DNA of 7,589 nucleotides from Fibrobacterota bacterium (lineage in GTDB: Bacteria; Fibrobacterota; Chitinivibrionia; Chitinivibrionales; FEN-1185). The translations under genes were made by a program, and so were the position numbers. The stretch spans positions 1 through 7,589 of the forward strand of contig PLWQ01000001.1 in NCBI GenBank assembly GCA_003165595.1. Direction: 5' to 3'. Positions 1 to 5,829 of this stretch are shown here, one piece after another; the first letter of the stretch is position 1; every line of letters starts with the position of its first letter. The notes under the pieces were generated by a model that was given only the letters and a program-made list of their open reading frames with translations, was not told the DNA's origin and made no database searches.

Positions 1-173
1 GGCGGACCGGCAACGAGGCCGCACGGCCGAGCACGCAGGGAGAGCGGCCCCGCAAACCGGGGCAACGCCCAAGGGATTCCTATTCCAGTGCGGCGGGGCG
101 TCCAGCTCTTGGCCTAAGAATTGAGAACCTTGAATCTTATAGTATTCATTGCCTCCGGACAAGCAAAATACTG
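1..173. other. GC-rich upstream segment with short hairpins, no gene assigned
   Basis: The first 115 bases are very GC-rich and contain short stem-loops: GGCC-GCAC-GGCC at 17-28 and GCCCCG-CAAAC-CGGGGC at 47-63. All three forward frames are open to the left edge. They stop at TAA 115-117, TGA 122-124 and well downstream in the third, so the tail of an upstream gene cannot be excluded. None of the short peptides looks like a known protein end. I compared the segment by eye with RNase P, SRP and tmRNA 3' ends and saw none of their conserved blocks. It may be a structured intergenic repeat like the one at 2673-2898. Confidence 0.35.
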
Positions 174-201
174 TTGACGAATTTCCAGTCGGATGTATAT
201 T
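174..201 (+). promoter_or_regulatory. Sigma-70-type promoter for the phosphatase gene
   Basis: TTGACG (174-179) and TATATT (196-201) are separated by 16 bases, a near-consensus sigma-70 pair. Transcription would begin near 208. That leaves a leader of about 80 bases before the start codon at 289 and rules out the in-frame ATGs at 193 and 202. The leader can fold a small GGCGCC/GGTGCC hairpin (229-234 with 241-246, including one G-T pair). Confidence 0.6.
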
Positions 202-288
202 ATGAAGGAGCATCGTCCCTCGTTCATCGGCGCCGCATCCGGTGCCGCAAAAACCCGCGCTCTTCGCTGGAAAAAGAGAAACCCTACC

Positions 289-2640
289 ATGGCAAAGAAA
301 GCAACAAAGAAGCCCGCCGTTGACAAAAAGTCAAAAGCGGCCGTGTCGGAAGCCGAAGCGGTCCAGGACCAGAAGTCGGCCGAAGATGCACTGCACTACC
401 GGCTTGAGTTCGAAAAATTCATCACCTCCATATCCACCAATTTCATAAACCTTGCGCCGGAGCAGATCGACAACGGCATCACCGTAGCCCTCGGACTGCT
501 GGGCGAATTCACCAAGACCGACAGAAGCTACGTGCTCCTGTTCGACAAGGCGGGCGAGAACCTCGAACGTACCCACGAATGGTGCGCCATCGGCATCGAG
601 TCCCTCAGCGAGCAGTACCGCAGCGTCAACGCGTCGGCGTTCCCCTGGCTCGTTGGAAAACTGCACAAGCAGCAGACGGTCCATTTCACCGACGTCGAAT
701 CGCTGCCGCCCGAAGCAAAGGCCGAGAAGAAGGCGTTCAAGGAACAGAAGGTTCGCTCTCTCATCAACGTGCCGGTGGTATCCGGCGGATCGCTCCGCGG
801 CATCATCGGCCTGGAGTCGGTGCTCGCCGAAAAACCCTGGACCCGCGACACGGGCACCCTGCTCAAGATGGCCGGTGAAATTTTCTCCAGCGCCCTCGAA
901 CGCAAGCGCGTGGAAGAGGAACTCGCCTACGAGCGCGACCTGCTGCACACCCTCATGGACAACCTGCCCGATACCATTTACTTCAAGGACACGCAGAGCA
1001 GGTTTACCCGCATCAACAAGGCGCAGGCAAAGACCCTCGGCATCCAGAACCCCGCCGCCGCGATCAGCAAGACCGATTTCGACTTTTTCGTGCACGACCA
1101 CGCCCGCATCGCCTTTGCCGAAGAGCAGGAAATCATGAAGACCGGACGGGCGCTCATTAACAAAATAGAAAAAGTGGGCCGCCCCGACGGCAACTTCACC
1201 TGGTTCACCGCCACCAAAGTCCCCATATTCGACAAGAACAACAACATCGTCGGCACCGTGGGCGTGTCGCGCGACATCACCAAGATGAAGCAGTTCGAAG
1301 ACGAGCTGCAAAAAGCGAAAAACGAACTGGAAATCCGCGTCGCGGAGCGCACCGCGGATCTCAAGAAGGCAAACGAGCGCCTCGAAACGAGGATATCGCA
1401 GCTCGATTTCCTCAATTCAACGTCGTTCGAAATCGCGCAGCTCATCCAGATAGACGAGCTCCTGCCCGCCATCCTCCGGACGTTCGCCTCCCGGTTCCCG
1501 CATTCTCAGGCGAGCATCTGCAAGGCAAAGAAGGGCGCGTTCAAATGCGTCAATGCCACCGGCGACCTCAACACCGATGCAGGACGCGAAGCGTCGGAGC
1601 AGGCGCTCTCCATTTTCTTGCGCACCGAACTCCAGCGCACCATTATCGTTGAGAACTGGTCGCAGGACCCGCGCCTCGTCCAGTACAACTGGCCCAATCT
1701 CGAAGACCTGCCCTGCTATGCCGCGATTCCCCTTTTGGCCGACAACAAATGCCTCGCGGTGGTGCAGATCTTCACCACGCCGGAATACCTCGAACTTTAC
1801 GAACAGGAACAAACCGTGCTCACCACGCTGGCGGCCCACGCCGCCACGTGCCTGAGTAACGCCATCCACTACCAGGAACTCGGTGAAAAGGCGAGGCTCG
1901 ACGGAGAACTCGACGCGGCGCGGAGCATCCAGCGCCGGTTTACGCCCCAGTACAAACCGCAAATCCCGCACGTCAATGTCAAGGGTGTGTACTATCCCGC
2001 CTACGAGGTGGGCGGCGACTATCTCGACTATTTCAAGACCGACGCGGGCGACTGGGTCGTGGTGATCGCCGACGTGTGCGGCAAGGGCATTCCCGCCGCG
2101 CTGCTCATGACCATGCTGCGGTCAACGTTCCGCGTGGAGGGCCGCGACGAGACATCGGCCAAGCAGCTGCTGTGCGCCGTAAACGATTTCATGACCCTCA
2201 ATCTCGACGACCGCTCGTTCGTCACCGCGCTGTGCCTCATCATCAAGGCCGACGGAAGCTCCATGAGCTATGCCCGCGCCGGCCATCCTATGCTGCTTCG
2301 GCTCAGCTCCACCGGTGAGCCTCCCCTGCCGGTCATCACCAACGGTTTGGCCCTGGGGCTCGTGTCCGACGCCGCGAAATTCAAAGCCATGATGGACGAG
2401 GTGAACGTCGACCTCAAAAAAGGCGACCGGTTCCTCATCTATACCGACGGCTTGATAGATGCGGCAAATCCGGAGCGCAATTCCTACGGCATCCAGCGCG
2501 TCAACGATGTGCTTGCCCGCGACCGGGACTCCGACGCCGACGGCATGATCGCCGTACTCATGGACGATATCAAGAAATTCACCCGCGGCGCGGCATACCA
2601 TGATGATTTGACGATTCTGGCGCTTCAAGTGACAGAATAG
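289..2640 (+). CDS. GAF-PAS-GAF sensor with C-terminal SpoIIE/RsbU-type PP2C serine phosphatase
   Basis: This 783-residue cytoplasmic signalling phosphatase has a Lys-rich N-terminus (MAKKATKKPAV), GAF 1 at about 34-210, and a PAS domain at about 219-333 ending in GVSRDIT (325-331). A coiled-coil linker follows at about 332-375 with the ERTADLKKANERL pattern. GAF 2 is at about 376-525, a switch helix with IQRRFTP at 547-553, and a PPM/PP2C SpoIIE domain runs to the end. The metal-site motifs are intact: GGDY (575-578), DVCGKG (595-600), AGHP (664-667), YTDG (718-721) and the DD pair (772-773). The family dephosphorylates Ser/Thr on STAS-type anti-sigma antagonists; the partner here is unknown and not encoded nearby. 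The start at 289 is preferred because the reading frame's earlier ATGs lie inside the promoter. A weak AAGAG site lies about 9 bases upstream of 289. No transmembrane segment is seen. Codons are strongly GC-rich, unlike the genes to the right. Confidence 0.93.
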   Translation: MAKKATKKPAVDKKSKAAVSEAEAVQDQKSAEDALHYRLEFEKFITSISTNFINLAPEQIDNGITVALGLLGEFTKTDRSYVLLFDKAGENLERTHEWCAIGIESLSEQYRSVNASAFPWLVGKLHKQQTVHFTDVESLPPEAKAEKKAFKEQKVRSLINVPVVSGGSLRGIIGLESVLAEKPWTRDTGTLLKMAGEIFSSALERKRVEEELAYERDLLHTLMDNLPDTIYFKDTQSRFTRINKAQAKTLGIQNPAAAISKTDFDFFVHDHARIAFAEEQEIMKTGRALINKIEKVGRPDGNFTWFTATKVPIFDKNNNIVGTVGVSRDITKMKQFEDELQKAKNELEIRVAERTADLKKANERLETRISQLDFLNSTSFEIAQLIQIDELLPAILRTFASRFPHSQASICKAKKGAFKCVNATGDLNTDAGREASEQALSIFLRTELQRTIIVENWSQDPRLVQYNWPNLEDLPCYAAIPLLADNKCLAVVQIFTTPEYLELYEQEQTVLTTLAAHAATCLSNAIHYQELGEKARLDGELDAARSIQRRFTPQYKPQIPHVNVKGVYYPAYEVGGDYLDYFKTDAGDWVVVIADVCGKGIPAALLMTMLRSTFRVEGRDETSAKQLLCAVNDFMTLNLDDRSFVTALCLIIKADGSSMSYARAGHPMLLRLSSTGEPPLPVITNGLALGLVSDAAKFKAMMDEVNVDLKKGDRFLIYTDGLIDAANPERNSYGIQRVNDVLARDRDSDADGMIAVLMDDIKKFTRGAAYHDDLTILALQVTE

Positions 2641-2672
2641 CAGTTCCAATTTTCCTAGAACACAGTGCTGGT

Positions 2673-2696
2673 GGGGAAACCCTAGCGGGTTTCCCC
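2673..2696. repeat. Perfect stem-loop 1 of the post-phosphatase cluster
   Basis: GGGGAAACCC (2673-2682) pairs with GGGTTTCCCC (2687-2696) around a TAGC loop, a perfect 10-bp stem. It lies 33 bases after the phosphatase stop and could block or end transcription. No T-run follows, so it is not a standard intrinsic terminator. Confidence 0.75.
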
Positions 2697-2699
2697 TGG

Positions 2700-2737
2700 C
2701 CCCCAGCTTCCGGCGCTTCGCGCCGGTGATCTGGGGG
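2700..2737. repeat. Two-tier stem-loop 2
   Basis: The inner stem CCGGCGC (2710-2716) pairs with GCGCCGG (2720-2726) across a TTC loop. The outer stem CCCCCAG (2700-2706) pairs with CTGGGGG (2731-2737). A small internal loop (2707-2709 and 2727-2730) separates the tiers. The form resembles REP-type palindromes. Confidence 0.75.
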
Positions 2738-2750
2738 CACACCCCTTCCA

Positions 2751-2804
2751 GCGGAAACGTGCGCCAGCCGCCTCGCTTGCGCGATGCGAGCGTCACGTTT
2801 CCGC
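2751..2804. repeat. Stem-loop 3 with 11-bp outer stem
   Basis: GCGGAAACGTG (2751-2761) is perfectly complementary to CACGTTTCCGC (2794-2804). Inside it, CTCGC (2772-2776) pairs with GCGAG (2786-2790), or alternatively TCGC (2773-2776) pairs with GCGA (2781-2784). Confidence 0.7.
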
Positions 2805-2816
2805 AACGCCTTCCCA

Positions 2817-2861
2817 GAAGCACGCCGCTTCGCGGCAGCAAAAATGCAACCGGCGTGCTTC
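2817..2861. repeat. Stem-loop 4 with two competing folds
   Basis: GAAGCACGCCG (2817-2827) is perfectly complementary to CGGCGTGCTTC (2851-2861). A competing inner hairpin, GCCGC-TTC-GCGGC (2824-2836), uses part of the same arm. The arm is therefore shared between two mutually exclusive pairings. Confidence 0.7.
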
Positions 2862-2864
2862 GAC

Positions 2865-2898
2865 GCACTTCGATAAACTCAGTGCAGGTGCTCAGCAC
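2865..2898. repeat. CTTCGATAAACTCAG-type repeat with two small hairpins
   Basis: GCACT (2865-2869) pairs with AGTGC (2881-2885), and GTGC-TCA-GCAC forms a second hairpin at 2888-2898. The stretch CTTCGATAAACTCAG closely resembles a short dispersed motif (CTTCGACAAGCTCAG) that I recall from many bacterial genomes. It closes the stem-loop cluster. Confidence 0.5.
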
Positions 2899-2901
2899 AG
2901 G

Positions 2902-2984
2902 CCTTTGCGGTGATTCTTTTCCTACCAATGACCCAATCTGTTCTGTTTTTGCTGTCAGCCTTCAACTCTTCTTTGTATCTCTGC
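2902..2984. repeat. Copy A of the 121-bp repeat, 5'-truncated
   Basis: This segment aligns base for base with 4615-4697, with few mismatches. It includes the shared core ACCAATGACCCAATCTG at 2924-2940. The first 28 bases of the unit are missing. The similarity may extend to 2990 with a one-base deletion, but there it merges with the dyad repeat. It sits upstream of the ATPase gene, and the other two copies follow the XRE gene. Open frames through it are judged spurious. Confidence 0.85.
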
Positions 2985-3046
2985 AATCTTACAAGACTGT
3001 TGTAAATTTGCAATGCAATCTTACAAGACTGTTGTAAATTTGCATT
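2983..3046. promoter_or_regulatory. Two tandem 32-bp dyads, probable operator
   Basis: Units 2983-3014 and 3015-3046 differ at one base (position 31 of the unit). Each contains a palindrome of the form GCAA-N2-TTACAA-N5-TTGTAA-N2-TTGC, at 2983-3011 and 3015-3043, with all ten base pairs perfect. The centres (2997 and 3029) are 32 bp apart, close to three helical turns, so two dimers would sit on the same face. They lie just upstream of the -35 box, at about -83 and -51 from the predicted start site. That position suits an activator or an upstream-bound repressor. The binder is unknown; the XRE protein encoded at 4301-4582 is a candidate. Confidence 0.7.
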
Positions 3047-3073
3047 GACGTTTTTCGGCGGAAATCGTATCTT
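3045..3073 (+). promoter_or_regulatory. Sigma-70-type promoter giving a leaderless transcript
   Basis: TTGACG (3045-3050) and TATCTT (3068-3073) are separated by an optimal 17 bases. The ATG begins at 3080, only 7 bases after the -10 box, so the predicted transcript start coincides with the start codon. No ribosome binding site is possible in so short a leader, and none is seen upstream. Confidence 0.7.
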
Positions 3074-3079
3074 ATCACC

Positions 3080-4261
3080 ATGAGTGCCAAACACTACCCC
3101 CGCCTCCTTTCCGTCCCCGACCGCTCGTTTTTTCTTTTCGGACCGCGCGGAGTGGGGAAAAGCACATGGCTGCGCGATGCATTGCCGCAGGCACAGGTTT
3201 TCGACCTGCTGGAATATTCATTGCACCTGGAGCTGGAACAGGATCATGGTAGGCTTGAGGCAATGGCCGGCGACCGGCCGGAGGGGTCATGGATCGTTTT
3301 GGATGAAATCCAGAAAATACCCGCCCTTCTGGACGAGATTCACCGGCTTATTGAAAAGCGGAAATGGCGCTTTGCATTGTGCGGGTCGTCCGCAAGAAAA
3401 CTCCGCAGAAGCGGGACAAACCTTCTCGGAGGCCGGGCATTGACAAGGGAAATGGAATCGTTTTCCCAGCACGAGCTCGGCAGAGATTTCAATGCCGGTT
3501 TTTCCCTTGAATGGGGCCTTCTGCCCATGGTGCAGGGCGACCAAAAAAACGCTGCGGATATTCTCAACTCCTATGTAAACACCTATATCAAGGAAGAAAT
3601 CAAGGAGGAAGGCATTGTTTGAAGCCTCCCCCCTTTCCTGCGGTTTCTGAATATTGCCGGTCTGCTGAACGCCCAAATCGTCAACGCGCAGAACATTGCC
3701 AGGGAAGCAAGCGTTCCCCGCAGCAATGTCGATGTTTATTTCTCAATCCTGCAAGATACTTTGCTTGGGCATTTTCTGCCTTCCTACAGGCCGCAGGCGA
3801 AAGTCCGGGAGCAGACACATCCGAAATTCTACTGGTTCGATTCAGGGGTCGCCCGCGCGGCAGCCGGACTTTTATATGAGCCTGTGGACAGGGTGTGGAA
3901 AGGCCTCTCACTCGAAACACAGATCTTCCATGAATTACGGGTTCATAATCAAAGCAAAAATCTGAATCGTGGGATATATTATTATCGTACCGCATCGGGC
4001 GTTGAAATCGATTTCATCATAGAAACAAAAAAACGCCAGCAATCATCGCTGCCGCATGTTATCTGCCTTGAAGTCAAACTTTCGGAAAAATGGGACAGAG
4101 GCTGGGAAAGGCCCATGCGAAGCCTTGCGGAAGAAAAAAAGGTGAAGATTGAAAGAATGATAGGGATATATTCCGGCAGCCGGTCATACCATTTCGAGGA
4201 TTGCGATGTTCTTCCAATAGAATCCTTTTTAAACCAGCTGCATTCAGGACAGATATTTTAA
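3080..4261 (+). pseudogene. AAA ATPase with DUF4143 C-terminal domain, interrupted by an in-frame TGA
   Basis: One frame of 393 codons encodes an ATPase of the AAA_14/DUF4143 family, usual length about 380-400. Walker A is GPRGVGKST (21-29) and Walker B is IVLDEIQ (72-78). A sensor-like CGSSARKL lies at 101-108, followed by GRALTREME. The DUF4143 part contains a winged-helix-like stretch (NIAREASVPRSNVDVYFSILQDTLLG) and a PD-(D/E)XK-like region with GVEIDF (307-312) and LEVK (330-333). TGA at 3620-3622 (codon 181) splits the gene without a frameshift: KEEGIV, stop, SLPPFLRFLN. In this family that position usually reads as V-R-N/S-L-P, so CGA to TGA is the simplest explanation. Alternatives are a sequencing error, readthrough, or two separately made halves; the only early starts for the second half are weak non-ATG codons. 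The cellular role of the family is poorly known. Confidence 0.85.
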
Positions 4262-4300
4262 TCCGGGAGTCCTTGCCTGAGGAACAAATTTCAGACACCA

Positions 4301-4582
4301 ATGAAAACTCTTAAATCTCACCTCAAAGAATCTCTGAAGGACCGGGATTTTCGGAAATATTTCGATGAAGAAAAAGAGCTTATTCAAGTATCTCTTCAGC
4401 TTCATAAAGCCCGGGAAAATGCGGGACTGAGCCAAAAGGAAATAGCCGAAACGGCTCATATAACCCAGCAGCAGGTTTCCAAAGTTGAAAACGCAACAAA
4501 CTGCAACATCCTGACATATCTCAAGGTCAGCCACGCCATCGGAATGAAATTTGGAGTAAGCCGTCAGAGAAAAGTTGCCTGA
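4301..4582 (+). CDS. XRE-family helix-turn-helix protein, HigA-like orphan antitoxin
   Basis: The 93-residue protein has an N-terminal segment typical of HigA-type antitoxins (SLKDRDFRKYFDEEKELIQV, 11-30), followed by an XRE helix-turn-helix. The first helix is about SQKEIAET (44-51) and the recognition helix is QQQVSKVEN (56-64). Such proteins bind operators as dimers and often neutralise a RelE/HigB toxin. No toxin gene is found on either side. The 39-base gap to the ATPase gene and shared strand suggest co-transcription with it. A GAGGA at 4279-4283 is rather far (17 bases) from the ATG, so initiation may be weak. It could regulate the dyads at 2983-3043; that link is inference. Confidence 0.8.
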   Translation: MKTLKSHLKESLKDRDFRKYFDEEKELIQVSLQLHKARENAGLSQKEIAETAHITQQQVSKVENATNCNILTYLKVSHAIGMKFGVSRQRKVA

Positions 4583-4586
4583 TTTT

Positions 4587-4707
4587 TTCTTTGCGCTTCT
4601 TTGCGGTTTTTGCGCCTTTGCGGTGAATCTTTTCTTACCAATGACCCAATCTGTTCTGTTTTTGCTGTCAGCCTTCAACTTTCCTTTGTTTCTCCGCGAA
4701 TCTTCTC
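4587..4707. repeat. Copy B of the 121-bp tandem repeat
   Basis: This complete unit starts five bases after the XRE stop codon. It opens with CTTTGCG micro-repeats, continues with the core ACCAATGACCCAATCTG and ends in CCGCGAATCTTCTC. It is directly followed by copy C; the two differ at about seven of 121 positions by my alignment. CTTTGCG-type intergenic repeats are known from many unrelated genomes. Confidence 0.85.
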
Positions 4708-4828
4708 TTCTTTGCGCTTCTTTGCGTCTTTTGCGTCTTTGCGGTGATTCTTTTCCTACCAATGACCCAATCTGTTCTGTTTTTGCCGTCAGCCTTCAAC
4801 TCTCCTTTGTTTCTCCGCGAATCTTCTC
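4708..4828. repeat. Copy C of the 121-bp tandem repeat
   Basis: This is the second tandem unit, exactly in phase with copy B (period 121). It is slightly closer to the truncated copy A at 2902-2984 in the GGTGATTCTTTTCCTACC stretch. CACAGG follows immediately at 4829-4834, and the same hexamer immediately precedes copy A at 2896-2901. Confidence 0.85.
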
Positions 4829-5024
4829 CACAGGATATAAAACTTGCTTTTGGCATAAGGAATACCTAGTTTTTGGAGAGTTGCGGTATACGACTGCCAG
4901 AACGAGGATAGGATGATAGGGGGTATTGCGGTGTCCTTCAGACGGCATATTGAATATCCCGTTTAGCATTATATTGGATATACTGCCTGCATAAATATTT
5001 TTATGTCGCTTGATGTCTAATACC
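4829..5024. other. AT-rich intergenic stretch with weak dyads, no gene seen
   Basis: No convincing gene is present on either strand. An imperfect dyad pairs GGCA and ATATCC (4944-4947, 4954-4959) with GGATAT and TGCC (4976-4981, 4984-4987). A small hairpin CATAAA-TATT-TTTATG lies at 4990-5005. A TATACT at 4979-4984 lacks a -35 box at proper spacing. The stretch separates the repeat-flanked ATPase/XRE module from the inverted-repeat unit. Confidence 0.5.
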
Positions 5025-5042
5025 TGTTCTTTTGCAAGGCGA
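5025..5042 (+). repeat. Left 18-bp inverted repeat
   Basis: TGTTCTTTTGCAAGGCGA is the exact reverse complement of 7459-7476. The match continues outward with one mismatch and then two more matching bases. A perfect 18-bp match is unlikely by chance in a window of this size. Confidence 0.8.
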
Positions 5043-5045
5043 GAA

Positions 5046-5064
5046 ATCGCCCATCCTGGGCGAT
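5046..5064. repeat. Perfect stem-loop just inside the left inverted repeat
   Basis: ATCGCCCA (5046-5053) pairs with TGGGCGAT (5057-5064) around a TCC loop. It lies three bases inside the left inverted repeat and mirrors the hairpin near the right end. Confidence 0.75.
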
Positions 5065-5077
5065 GGATTAATGCAAA

Positions 5078-5275
5078 ATGAAAAGAGAATAATGCAAAGG
5101 CAAATTAAGACGGCACTCTGGCAGGCGTAAATGGCAGGCATTGTGCAGGGAAATACGATTTAGCAAAAATGAATTTGAACGATTAAAATTGATAGCCGCC
5201 GCCGAAGAATTAAAAGTATACTACAAACATGGCGCACATCAGAATAGCTGCTATCATTATTTGATTATTCCTTAA
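5078..5275 (+). pseudogene. Possible remnant of a small charged protein, interrupted by TAA
   Basis: One frame runs from ATG 5078 to TAA 5273-5275 with a single early stop (TAA 5090-5092) after MKRE. The remainder reads as a plausible protein: a basic stretch (KLRRHSGRRKW), then FSKNEFERLKLIAAAEELKV, then a tail ending CYHYLIIP. The middle loosely recalls ribbon-helix-helix or MobC-like sequences, but this is too weak to name a family. The frame ends 29 bases before the next gene. It may equally be chance open sequence, or start downstream of the stop at a non-ATG codon. The rest of 5043-5304 shows no clear promoter. Confidence 0.3.
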
Positions 5276-5304
5276 TGCCGAGGTTTTTACTAGAAAGGAA
5301 TCTT

Positions 5305-5784
5305 ATGGGTAAACTTACAACTGCACAAATTACTGAGTACTTTCAGATTCACCTGCCCTATCGCAACCAAGTTCTTCTTGCTCACAAAAAGATTTCCACA
5401 CCGGGACCTTATACTGGTGATCAAACGATCCTTAGGGCTTGTTTTGAAGCATCTCTTATCACTGGAAGAATGTACCTGAATGTTCTTGGTATTTCAAAGG
5501 ACAAGCACGATAATTTAGTTAAAAAGCAATTTCAAACCGACGATGTAAGCGCCGAAGATTTAGGCGGTAGCCTTGTCGACGTAGCTAAAATTCCCAAAGC
5601 CGATAACGATCTTTTTGTCGGTTTTCTCAAAATGGTTGACAAAGGGGCAGCTCATCTTACCCTTCCTATGAAGCATCCGTGGGAAAGTACGCACGACGCA
5701 ATCGACCTCATTGTCGCCTACTTGAAAGAATATGTATATAAACCAACAGGAAATACTTTCACAGAACAGCAGACTAGTCTATGA
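5305..5784 (+). CDS. Hypothetical protein of 159 residues, family not recognised
   Basis: The protein is soluble, without signal peptide or transmembrane segment, and probably mostly helical. Notable stretches are EYFQIHLPYRNQVLLAHKK (11-29), TILRACFEASLITGRMYLNVLGI, and a C-terminal half with DLFVGFLKMVDKGAAHLTLPMKHPW followed by a helix DAIDLIVAYLKEYVYKP. I do not recognise the family. The HLPYR opening vaguely recalls hypothetical proteins carried in integron cassettes, from memory only. The start at 5305 is chosen over ATG 5275 because GAAAGGAA (5293-5300) gives a well-spaced ribosome binding site, five bases before the ATG. The gene overlaps a tiny frame by ATGA and precedes the ankyrin gene by 45 bases, so the two are probably co-transcribed. 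Confidence 0.8.
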   Translation: MGKLTTAQITEYFQIHLPYRNQVLLAHKKISTPGPYTGDQTILRACFEASLITGRMYLNVLGISKDKHDNLVKKQFQTDDVSAEDLGGSLVDVAKIPKADNDLFVGFLKMVDKGAAHLTLPMKHPWESTHDAIDLIVAYLKEYVYKPTGNTFTEQQTSL

Positions 5785-5819
5785 AAATAGATTCCTATTT
5801 TACACAAGAAGTCTTTTAA
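5781..5819 (+). CDS. Possible 12-residue leader or coupling peptide
   Basis: ATG at 5781 overlaps the preceding stop as ATGA and reads MKIDSYFTQEVF before TAA 5817-5819. The next start codon is 10 bases further on, and the AAGG serving that gene overlaps this stop. It could couple translation of the two genes. It may also be chance; there is no other support. Confidence 0.2.
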   Translation: MKIDSYFTQEVF

Positions 5820-5829
5820 GGTTTCCCAT

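Noticed and set aside
1-115. 3' part of a structured RNA such as RNase P or tmRNA
   Set aside because: The conserved blocks of those RNAs were not found by eye; only short generic hairpins are present.
193-288. N-terminal extension of the phosphatase from ATG 193 or 202
   Set aside because: These codons lie within or beside the -10 box of a good promoter whose transcript would start near 208, and the extension has no domain-like character.
331-1311. Long reverse-strand open frame inside the phosphatase gene
   Set aside because: It is a shadow of a high-G+C gene; the forward frame has full domain motifs, while this one has biased, featureless composition.
2673-2737. Intrinsic terminator after the phosphatase gene
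   Set aside because: The stems are strong, but no T-run follows either one; some termination effect cannot be excluded.
2122-2928. Reverse-strand frame covering the end of the phosphatase and the hairpin cluster
   Set aside because: It is antisense to the PP2C domain and then runs through palindromes and dispersed repeats, so the protein is an artefact.
2983-3046. The two 32-bp repeats as a CRISPR fragment
   Set aside because: The copies abut with no spacers, there are only two, and they sit directly against a promoter, so an operator fits better.
3620-3622. TGA as a recoded codon (selenocysteine, tryptophan or glycine)
   Set aside because: TGA ends other genes here normally, the family residue is arginine rather than Sec, Trp or Gly, and no clear SECIS-like stem was seen after it.
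4244-4916. Open frames on both strands through the 121-bp repeats
   Set aside because: The translations are only the repeat read as protein, repeated from copy to copy, with no start signals or domains.
5217-5222. TATACT as the -10 box of a promoter for the 159-residue gene
   Set aside because: The best -35 candidate (TTGATA 5189-5194) is 22 bases away, too far for a standard promoter.
5223-5258. Hydrophobic 15-residue peptide on the reverse strand
   Set aside because: It has no ribosome site, and it is simply antisense to the protein-like tail of the remnant at 5078-5275.
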